From Mesorhabditis belari (lineage: Eukaryota; Nematoda; Chromadorea; Rhabditida; Rhabditidae): a stretch of DNA of 64,000 nt. The first letter of the stretch is position 1. Every line of letters starts with the position of its first letter. The position numbers were made by a program, and so were the translations under genes. Shown here in pieces: positions 36,901-48,900 of this stretch. A model generated the notes under the pieces. It did no database searches and had not been told where the DNA came from. It saw only the letters and a list, made by a program, of their open reading frames with translations. Location of the stretch: positions 42,159 to 106,158 of the forward strand of contig CAUEEP010000267.1 in assembly GCA_958450365.1 (NCBI GenBank), read 5' to 3'.

Positions 36901-39900
36901 TTTCATAAGTCTTATATGAAATATTAAAGCCCTTAATCGGAAAGTGAAAGTGAAATCATTTATAAGTCTTAACTTGTCTAAGACATTGTAATATACAGAG
37001 GTTCAGTATTTACAGCGACTTCGCTTTGGTCGATTAGCTCCCAGACGTCAAGTTCAATTCGAATGTGTTAAGTGTTATATAAAATATTGAAGCCTTTAAT
37101 CTTGGCTACAGTTATCTACTAAAATTTTCCCAATTGGAAATATACAACTCATTTTACAAGCTCTTGAATGAGTACTAGTTGGTCCCTGGTTGTGATTTTT
37201 CGCCATCAACTAGTACTCATTCAAGAGCTTGTAAATTGAGTTGTATATCTCTAATGGGAACACTTTTAATAGATAAATGTAGCCAAGCTTAAGGGCTTTA
37301 ATATTTTCTATAACACTTAACACATTCGGATTGAACTTGGCGCTTGGGAGCTAATCTACTAAAAAGAAGTCGCCGTAAATACTAAACACTACTAAACACT
37401 CTGTAGATCTGTAGATTGGAGTTGAATTTTGAATCAAGAATTCATTTAATCTCTTATTTATTCTTTTTTCTATTTCCCCAACTCTTACCATCTTTGTCTT
37501 TGAGGGAAACGGCTAAATTCACAGCTGTGTGCCATTCCTCAAGCACACTCCCTCCATCGGAGTCAGCTGTAGTGAAACACATTGATCGGTCTTTCTCGTT
37601 ACCGTCTTCTTCCAAACATTTTTGAATCTAAAGGATAGTTTTTAAGATCGGAACTCAGTGATGAGTCTGGTTAAACGGCTGAATCTGGTTAAACACGTGA
37701 CTGCGCTATTGATTGTCAATGATGATTTAAAGAAAATACTTAGATATGCAAAGTTACGGTCGAACTTCGATAGAACGAACCGCAAGGAATCGACCAAAAA
37801 GTTCTTTATATCGAAGTATTCGTTGTATCAAAGGTCATTTTAAAGGAAAACTCTTTCTTGGGACCAAAAATAGTGTTATATCTATACTTTCAAAGTAAAC
37901 TCTAGTTAAAGTAAATGATACTAGAAAAAAGATGAAAATTCTCCTTTTAAGTCACCTCTAAAAGTCCACTCTTTTAAAATCTTTTAATTTTGTGGAAAGA
38001 TTCGAACAAAAGGAACAGCTACGAAAGCTACGAAGCTCCACCTCTTTTTCTGTGTAGATTTTTCATAGCTGCCCCTTTTGTTTGAAATTCCTTACGAAAC
38101 TAAAATATATTCAGCTGAGTGGTCAAAGGGGATACTCTGAAAGTATAGTTATATCGATCATTTCGCTGTATTAAAGTTCGTTATCTCGAAATTCGACTGT
38201 ATCTATAAAATCCCGATGCTTATTAACCCATTCGAAACCGCAGCGTTTTTTCTTTTTTTTTCGTCTACGGACCAAGCCTTTTTTTGACATTTTTGACTCC
38301 GAAGCAGTTTATTTATGGTTGGAAAAATGTAAGAGAGTCTCCTACACCATTTATTTTTGATGAAGATTTGACTTCAGTACTTTTCAAGATCCTATCGATT
38401 ATTGTTCTTATTTTATCGACGACAATATTTTAGTAGGTGAATCTAATAAACATGGAAAAAGGATAACAAACTGGCAGGATTTCGATGCAAAATCTTTCAA
38501 GCTTTTCCTGGCTTCAAATGGGAATCGTCAAAATACCGAGGATTCGTGACTACTGGAGTAGTAGGCGTGGATTGGGAGGATTTTCCCACATGTCCCACAA
38601 TATGTTAAGAGCAAAATTTGAATCCATTCTTCGAAACCTGCGTTTTTGTGATAATGAACTGGATCCTGCAGGAGATCGGCTTTTTAAGATTAAAGCTATT
38701 ATGGAACATTTCAATGCAAAACCAGAGACCGCATTGATTCCGGGTAAATATGAAACATCTTTTTTGCCCACGTAATTTGTAGATCTGCTACAATTGGAAT
38801 ATACATGTAATGCTGAAAAACAGCAAAAAAAAGCAATTAATTGAATGAAAATAGCTCACTTAGGGCTGCAGCGAATAATCGCTGCAGCGGTCCGTTCCTG
38901 AGTTTTTGTTGCAGCGATTATTCGCTGCAGAAGTTTCGAATGGGTTAATAAATTTAGCCATAAGTTCCTTATTGATATTATTTTGTGACTATATTAAGTA
39001 AAAACTCTGCTCCAGAAGGGTATTACTATTGGGTTGGTGAATTGAAAACTGCGGGCTATTGTCATATGTCACAGTTTGAGCACTTTCTTCAAAATAAACC
39101 CATTTTGGTGTTAATGGAAAAGTTGTAGAGAATCAAAAATTAGACCTTATATCCAAATTTTCAGAACGATTCAAAAACTGGTTTTCAAGAAATGCCAAAT
39201 TTACGAATTTTCACAAAACTTGCATTTTAAGCGAAACTACTAAGTGTATCTTTTTGGAAATTCGGCTATAAGCCTAATTTTTTATTCTCTACAACTTTTC
39301 TATTGACACCAAAATGGGTTTCTTTTGAAGAAAGTGCTCAAACTGTGACGTCTCCAGTCCTCCATTTTTGAGTCTCACACTTGTCTCACACACAAACCAA
39401 AATCCTACTACGAAAGAGGAATCCGCAAATTGCCTGTAAAATGGGCAGAAGTCGCCAATAATAATGGAAATTATTTGGAATGAATCTATGGTTTTGGGAA
39501 TTGCTGGATACTGGGAGTTGCTGGATAGCAAGGCGACCGTTAATGCAATCAAATACAGTGAACAGTTGGGAAAGGTGAATGAATCCCTGAAGAAGAATAG
39601 GCCCTCTAAGTCTAAGAATAGGCTCTAAGAATAGGCCCTCATTCTCATCCACGACATCGCGCGCCCGCATGTTGCAAAACTGACTCGCTCTAAAATAAAT
39701 AGCCTTGTTTGGGAACTTTTGGCGCATTCCCCATACGGTCCGGACCTCGCCCCTTTTGATTACTATTTATTCCGGATCATGAGTAATGAGCTTGCGGGAG
39801 AACACTTCGATTCGGAGGAAGCAGTCAAAAATTAGCTCGAAAAGTTTTTCGATTCAAAACCAAAATCCTACTACGAAAGAGGAATCCGCAAATTGCCTGT

Positions 39901-42900
39901 AAAATGGGCAGAAGTCGTCAATAATAATGGAAATTATTTGCAATGAATTTATGGTTTTATGTTGAAGAAATTTTAGTTCAAAGTGCGGCAGTTTTCAATC
40001 CACCAACCTAATAGATTTAAGACGTTATAGTTTAATGTTTTCGCTAGAATACGATAGTTTAAAACATACGGAATCCAGTACTTTGCACAAGTTCTTTTAA
40101 GGAACATTATCTGGTCTTAAAAATGATCTATTATCTAATAAAATGATACTAGAACAAAGATGAGAATTCTCCTTTAAGTCACCTCTAGAAGTCCACTCAA
40201 CTCCACCCACCTCCAGAACAACTTTGTCTTTCTTCGAGCGTTTTACTTGAGCTGCGTTGACACGAATTGCTGGAGTTGTTGGTGTTAAAGAGGGTCCTTT
40301 TGAGATCTAAATTATTTGTTTAAAAAGAATTTCTCTCAAATTCACCTCAAACACAATTTCCCCATCCTTCAACTTTTTCAACGAGCAAAAACGTTTCTTT
40401 TCGGCTTTCAAGTTGTCAAGAAGAGTTGGATCGGTTTTCACAATGAGAAGCCATCCCTCTTTGATCGTGTCAGTCAGAGAAAAGCCTTCACGAGTCTGAA
40501 AATGAAAAATATTAGTTTATAAGCTGTTTATTCAACAATTTTTATGGTCTTTTATGTGCTAAAGCTGGTAACGCAAATCAATCAGTGCCGGGATTTGAAC
40601 CCGCGATCATTCGCTTGCCTCGCTTGCCTCGCTTGCCGGGCGAATGCTTTACCAATGAGCTGACACGTATTCTAAAGCTCAAATGGAGCATTATGCCTTG
40701 CTTTATATCTACGCCGATATTATAGCTTTTTTATGACCCCAAAATCTTCTCCGATCTTGCTTCTTTCACTCACCGCTCTTGTTTCACTGGCCGCTAAATC
40801 CGACTCAAAAACCAGTGATGATAAAGCCATATCGCCATCGATAATCGAGCTAAAACATTTAAAAGTTAAAATATTAGATATCAACCTAAAACCTATCGAC
40901 TATCGGACATTTGATACACGCACTGCCCCCTTGCCATTGGCAATCTAACTTTGAGCTCAAACTTTTTGGTGTTTAGCTGTCCAATTTCAATCTTCTTTGT
41001 ATCATTAGATGCGCCAAGTTTTTCTCTGTTGATTGGTACAAAAACGATTTAAATTGGACAGCCCAACACCAAGAAATTGGAGTTTAAAGTTGGATTGCCA
41101 ATGGCAAAGGAGGCGGGTCGCGTATGAAAGGTCTATCGCCCCGCCCCTTCGCCATTAGCAATCTAACTTTGAGCTCAAATTTCTTGGTGTTGGGCTGGCC
41201 ATTTTCAATATTCTTGGTATCATTAGATGTACCTAGTCTTTCTCTGTTGATTGGTACAAAAACTATTTAAATTGGACAGCCCAACACCAAGAGATTTGAG
41301 CTCAAAGATAGATTGCCAATGGCAAAGGGGCGAGACGACAGACCTTTCATACCCGCTCCGCCCCTTTGCCATTGGCAATCTAACTTTGAGCTCAAATATA
41401 TTTGTGTTGGGCTGTTTAATTTCAATATTCTTGGTATCATTAGATGCGCCAAGTCTTTCTCTGTCGATTGATACAAAAACTATTTAAATTGGACAGCCCA
41501 ACACCAAGAAATTGGAGTTTAAAGTTGGATTGCCAATGGCATAGGGGGTGGGACGCTTATAACATATAACATAATCCCACAATCAAACCTATCAGATATC
41601 AGATCATAATCGCCAGAGAAACGAGAGTAATTCAATCGAAGCACGTTGTACGGTGCGGAATAGATCTAAAATGGTTAGATCAGTATTGAAATATTTGATT
41701 TGTTGTTAGTAAAAGAGTTTGTTGACTCAATATTCAAGAATGCTAACCCGTAATGCTTCTTTTGTCAACAACCATCTCGCTCTCTCAATATCCGACTCAA
41801 CCGCCGATGGAACGTCGGTTTTCGGGATGACTTCACGAGTCGTTTGCTAAATTTAAAAGATAGAATCACTTTGTATCTTGCTCTAGTCAGAAATTTAAGC
41901 TCTAACCACTTTAACCAACCAATACCCTCAGAAAATGGACGTTGAACGAGAAAAAAGCAGATTTCTCGCTTTTTATGCATCATTATGCCCAAACTTCTAG
42001 AAAACTTCTAGAAAAATCTTTGGCTCCAAATTTGGCTGTATTTTTTTAGAAAATTGAGAGAGCAATCAGTCTTGATTTGAGCTTCTTGTCTCTTGATTTC
42101 CTTAGAATTCTGTGGCGGTTACTCATTCAAAACCCCGGAAAACGGAAAAGAGCAATAGTATTAAATTCTCAGCTTCTTTATTCCGTATATGCTGAGCTGA
42201 ATAAATCTTCATCTCGAGCTCTCGAAGCATCAACTAATAAAAGGCGACATTTGGGCTCTTACTCGCCCTCTTTGGGATGAATCATTTTGGGTTGGTTGGA
42301 GAATGAAGAAAAATCATCTATCATTTAGGATCTGTAAGTTAGCTCAGAGCCAGAACCAGACCAGGTCAGGCAGAGCTAAGCAAGATATCTAAAAGGAGAC
42401 TGCTCAAGGCATTAAGACCTAAAAAGAGAAAAAAGAAAATCAGCTAGCGGACTCGAGCCAGGAACCACTCGCATTGCGCCCAAACTCGCTACCACTCGGC
42501 CATTGCTGCAACTGCGAGGGTCGAAGACAGGATTGTAACCTCGCGGTTTGATTTTTGACAAAACTTTGAGCGCTTATAACTTTTGACAGATTGCTCCATA
42601 GCAAAAACAGAAAGCAGATTCGGATTCGGAAATGGTGTGGGCAGCTGATCCAATTGATTTACCCAGCAGATCCAGTTGATTTGACCAGCAGATCCAGTTA
42701 ATTTGGTCAGCAGATCCAGTTGATTTGGCCAGCAGATCCAGTTGATTTGGCCAGCAGATCCAGTTGATTTCCCCAGCAGATCCAGCTGATCAGATTAGAT
42801 GAGTTAATCCAGTTGATCTTCCCTTGTCAGAGCCAAACCAGGCCAAGTTCAGGTCTAGTTTGACAGTTTACTTTAGGACAAGCTTGCAGTCAAGTCAATC

Positions 42901-45900
42901 TAGACAATGCTAGAAGCCTAGATCTAGATTTCCTCTCTTCCTCATTCACATTTTGAGTGATTTCAAAGTGAAGTTCTTTGGATTATTAGCTGTATGTGAA
43001 GCTGAAGTAGTGTATCGAATTTTCTGACCCTTAAGCTTTACATAGGATTCATAGGATTACCAAAACCCTTTCCTACCTCTTTCTTTACCATTCTTCACCA
43101 ATGTTTTGAGTGATTGCCCTGAAGTAATCCACCTCGATTCCTCATTTTCTTCTATTTCTTCTACTTCTTTTCCCCACTCTCACCTCAATGTCATCTCTCG
43201 GAAAAAGCACCAATTCTCTTTGTGGATCGTTTTCCAAAAAAATACTCTTCTCGCGCACAAATTTCTCGTAATCAATCGGTGCAGAGATTGGTGGCTTTCG
43301 CTGAATTTGTGACATCATAGAATTCTTTTAAAATAAGTTCTTGAACTTCAAATGAATTTTAAAATAAAAGAAAAGCTTTGAGAACTTTGAAGACTTTGAA
43401 AAGAACTTTTTTTATCATCTTTTCTTATTCTTTTCTTATTCTTTTTCTTATGATTAATTCTTTTGTATGCTTTTTTTGAGGAAATTTGATCTATTTACAG
43501 AAAAGAAATGATTAAACTAATAGAAAAATTATTATTATAAAGCTATTTTCAAGTTTGATAGCTTTGATAGATTAAAGCTATTTTTTTTGTTTAAAAGTTA
43601 TACTTACAATTGGATTAGCAGTACTAATGACTTTTTGAACGGCTTCTCGAGCTTCTCTTGCAAGACCTGGACGTCCAACGCCTGCAGTGAATCTGTAAAG
43701 TTTTTTTTTTGAATCAATTACACTTTAAGCTTATAAAATCTCAATAACTTGTTGAGTATGTTGAATTAAAAGTATTCAATCAGCAAGATTGACTGGCAAA
43801 GTCTTAAACGATTGAATAATCGTGTAAGATTTGAAGTCTTATCGGATCCAACACTCGGATAAGTCTCATCAGATCTTAATCCAGCATACTGTGCTAAAGA
43901 TTTCAAAGTTATTTTAAAATTATCTAAATTATGTTCAAAATATATTCAAGCAGATTGTATTCTCTGACTTTTAAAGAACAGATATCAACCTAAAACCTAT
44001 CGACTAACGGACATTTGATACACCCACTCCTTTGCCATTGGCAATCTAACTTTGAGCTCGAATTTCTTGGTGTTGGGCTGTCCATTTTAAATCTTCTTGG
44101 TATCATTAGATGCGCCAAGTCTTTCTCTGTTGATTGGTACAAAAACGATTTCAATTGAACAGCCCAACACCAAGAAATTTGAGTTTAAAGCTGGATTGAC
44201 TGGCAAAGTCTTATCAAATCCAACATACCAAAGATTTCAAAGTTATTTTAAAATTATATAAATTATATTCAAAATATATTCAAGCAGATTGTTATCGTTA
44301 GCGTATTGGAACCGTATTGGAACCTTATTGGAACCTTTTAGATCAAAATAGGAACCGTATTGGAACCTTTTAGATCAAATTCAAGCATATTCTCTGACTT
44401 TTAAAGAATCAAAACTTTGCTTTAAACAACGCAATCAATAAATGACAGGGATTTGAAACTTTCCTTAAACTATTCAAGTTATTAAAGCATCTTACCGCAT
44501 TTAAAAGTGAAATAAGTCAAATGTTTGAAATCTTTTTGATGTTACCAATTGAATTCCCCCAATTTCCCAAACGAACTCTTTGTCTCTTTGACGCCAAAAG
44601 CGGAAATTGAACGAGTGAGCGGAATTCTTTCTTTTCGCCGGTGAAGCAATGTTCGATTTCACAGAAATCGAATCAGAACTGCATTCCGGTGGAAGCAATG
44701 AATTGGTTTGTAGAGAATTCGTGGACAAGAAGTCCAAAGATCGAGTGTCTTTCAAGAGGTACATGAGGAATTGATGAATTGGTCAAAGCTAAGGCTCAGC
44801 TTTGAGTTGAAAAAGATCACGAAGTAGTAGTAGAAGTTGCTGATTGATTGCCACAGAATTCTTTTACGAAAGAGAATAGACTTCAAATAGAAAACGCGAC
44901 TTTTTGTTTGAAACGAATAAAATTCGTCAAAATATAGTCAATATGATTTGTCAAATAGTTAAATCTGAATCGTTTCTGAATAAGAATCAATTTTTAAAGC
45001 GATCAAAATAGAATCTTCATAATGAGTCGATTTCTTTGAAGTGTTTGAGTCTTAATTCATTCGATAATCCAATAAGAATTCTCAATCAGAATTCAGAAGA
45101 GTCAATCTTCATCAAAACAAGATTAATAATTCGCTAAATCAATAATTAAGTGCACAAGTCCAAAATCGATTTGTTAGATGATTAGAAAATGATTTAAAAT
45201 AGTCAATATCGCTTTTTTCAGTAGTCCAATCAAAATTCAATCGTAAAAACAAGTTTAACAGATTAATAAACAAGTTCAAACTGTCATCAAACAGCTTCTA
45301 TCAAACAAACAGCTCAAAAATAGTGAATAATTGAAAGAATATCGATCAATTCAATCGTTTTCCATTCATTAATCAAATCAAATTCTCAAAGAAAACTTGT
45401 GTTGACCTTTCTTTTGCAAAATTAATTACGAAACGAAAATCCTCTCAATGTTTTTTTTGAGGCACAATTCCCAAAAAAGCCATCGGTGTGAATGGGTGAG
45501 AACGGGGAAAAAAAGGATTTCAAAAGAGTCGAGAAGACGAAGAGAGGGGTAAATGCATAGACGAATCATGGCCTTTTCTCTCTCCAGCTTTCCATCTTTT
45601 CCCTCTCATCTCTCATCGTTTTTCTGATTTTTCTGACCATTTTGTTTGTCGCTTTTCTTCTGAGGAATGAAAAGAGGCGGATTCAGAAATTGAGACCTTT
45701 CTCTTGGCTTTCTTTTCTTTTGCTTTTGCAAGTGAGCACTTGAGATTATGAGACATGATTAAGGGGAAAGGTGAGGGAAATGATGTTAAAAGTCTAATAG
45801 AGGCTAGCAGTAAGTGAGTCTAATAGTAAGTAAGTCTAATAGTAAGTGAGGCTAGCAGTAAGTGAGGCTAACAGTAAGTAAGTCTAATAGTAAGTGAGGC

Positions 45901-48900
45901 TAGCAGTAAGTGAGTCTAATAGTAAGTGAGGCTAGCAGTAAGTGAGTCTAATAGTAAGTAAGTCTAATAGTAAGTGAGGCTAGCAGTAAGTGAGTCTAAT
46001 AGTAAGTAAGTCTAATAGTAAGTGAGGCTAGCAGTAAGTGAGTCTAATAGTAAGTGAGGCTAGCAGTAAGTAAGTCTAATAGTAAGTAAATATTAAAAGT
46101 CTATTAGTAACTAAAGGGTAAAAGTTGGTTCAGTTACAGCTTTGGATTTTCGAAACACGAAAGCGAAATAAAATAGATGGGCGACAGTTTCACGTTGGTT
46201 AGTTGATAGCTCATGTCATTTATGTTTATGAGTGTACACAAGAGTTTATGAGACGTGATTAAGGAAAGGACAAGCTTTGAATTCTCAGAAAAGATTTGTG
46301 GGTCAGGTTTTTAGAATTTTGAGTTTTTGATTCTTGCTAATGATAATTGGACTTTCAAAACAACGGCAAAATGGATTCTTTGTCTTTTTTCGATCGTATT
46401 TTTGTAAGGGAATGTCAACAGGGTGTGGTGGTCAAATGAGCTCAAATGACAAATGGTATAGTACTGGACAATGAAATATCATATTTGAAAAACGATCGCC
46501 ACTTTCGCGCGTCTGTAACTCCCTTGTCTTTGAGTTTAAACTATTAGTGTTATACATTTTCTGAAAGCTCTGTTCAAGGGCTACACAATGGTAATATTAA
46601 TATTTAGAAACACAGTAAAGACAAGGGAGTTACAGACGCGCGAAAGTGACGATATTTTTTCAAATATGATATTTCATTGTCCAGTAGTGTAGCTATATAC
46701 TAACCGACGTAGAATTTTGCGCTGATTCCGAATCTACTTTCAGTTTTTACAAAGCAGCACTCTGTCAAAAGTTATAAACACTCAAAGTTTTGTATCGCAG
46801 AAAACAGACCCTGAGTCTATACGTTGACTTACCAGAGGAAAAAGCTGTCGTGGTGGCCGAGTGGCAGTAGGATTGGATACGAAACAAAGATGCCTAGGGT
46901 TCGAGTCCGACGTTTGACTCTTGTTTTTGTTTCTATTATTAGGGTGGTAAGGATGAAGTCAACGTTTGATGTCTAAGAAGTCAAAAAGGCAAAGTCAAAG
47001 TCATAGTCAAAGTCAAAAAGTCAAAGGAAAAAACAAGAGTCAAACGCCGGACTCGAACCCTAGGGTCCTTGCTTGATCTAAAAGATTAATTTAAAGCTAA
47101 TGATCATTAAAATAATATTAGGTTGTCCAGTTATAAATGCGCGTTTTTTACTATTTTGTAAATTTCTCAAGATATCGAACAGATGTATACGAGTGTTATA
47201 TATCATTCGAAAGCTGAAGATCTCCTCTACATTTTGATATAAAAAGGTTTTGAATTTGTTCAGCTTTTGGGAAAATTGACTGCACAGAAGAGAAGGTGGT
47301 CAAAAAAATGGAAGGGTGCCTTTGGATCAAGTTTTGGCTCGGCTCAAATTGAGTTAACCGTTTGATGTTTGGCCAATAGATACATCAACACAAGTTTTTT
47401 TAAAATATAACAGTTTCAGAGAATCTTTACTTTTCTTTTCTTTTCTGGGCGGTTATTTTACACCATAAAACTTGAGGAATAGCTAAGCTGGAATGGGGTT
47501 TTTTTTTTGAAAACGACCTCTCCCTTTGTGCAGTGAATTTCCCAAAAAGTTAAATGAATTCAAAAAGTTTTTTATTCCAAAATGTAGAGGAGATCTTCAG
47601 CTTTCGAATGATATATAACACTCGTATACATCTGTTCGATATCTTGAGAAATTTACAAAATAGTAAAAACGCGCATTCATAACTGGACAACCCAATAGTA
47701 ACCCACCAAGAATTTCAAAATAAATATACGAAATGCTAATTCGAATTGAAAGTTGAAAAAGCCCTCGATGTCGATTTTCAAATGATTTCTCCAGCTAGTC
47801 CAAGGCAGGCAGGTTCAGGCCTGGCTCTGGCTTTGCCTGGTTTGTTCTGATTTAACTTTACGGTTCCAATACGGTTCCAATACCGTTCCAATACGGTTCT
47901 TATTTTGATCTAATACGGTTCCAATACGGTTCTTATTTTGATCTAATACGGTTCCAGTACTATCAATTGTTAAAGTTTAATTATAGTTTTGGGTTTTTTT
48001 TGAAAACGACCTCTCCCTTTGTGCAGTCAATTTCCCAAAAAGTTAAATGAATTCAAAAACTTTTTTATTCCAAAATGTAGAGGAGATCTTCAGCTTTCGA
48101 ATAATATATAACACTCATATATATCTGTTCGATATCTTGAGAAATTCACAAAATAGTAAAAACGCGCATTCATAACTGGACAACCTAATATTATTTTAAT
48201 GATCATTAGCTTTAAATTAATCTTTTAGATCAAGTTTAGATATTATTTAGATATTTTAAAATATATTTCTAACATTAAAAGTACGCAATCGAGTGATCAA
48301 AGGGGGATTCAAAGGTGGATCGAATTTCCTCTTTCTCGCTCTTTGTTGACCCAAATGAGGTCATTTTGTTTGGTTTGATTTGCCCGATTTGAGCGTAAAC
48401 AAACAGTGTAAACAAATAAAAACGAATGAAATCAAAGCAAAGATTTGATTGTTTCCTTTTGAACAAATTCTTGAGCATTCTTGTTCTTGAGCATTTTTGT
48501 CTCTGACTTGGAATCGCTTTTGGCAGTTTTGAAAAGTGATTGGAGTCATTTTATTGGTAAAATTGGATTGATTGAATCAAATCTTGCAACCAGTACAAAA
48601 TTGGATAGTTTATTTAGATTTTAGGCTTATTTAAAAGTTCCATTCATCTTTTAAAAGTAGCTTTTAACGCATTTGAAAATCCTTCTGTTTTTTTGGTTTT
48701 TCAGAGAGCAAAAAGTTGAGGGATCTAACGCAAAAAAGCTTAATGATAAAGTCAATTTCAAGCGCCGTTTCTTCCCTCTTTTTTTTGCATAAATACAAAG
48801 TAAAAGATGTCTGCATAAATAACATTTAGTGCTCCAAATTTCATCGTTCGCTTTTTGGCATAAAATGGAGGAGAAAAAATTCTGTATTCGAGCTGAGTTG

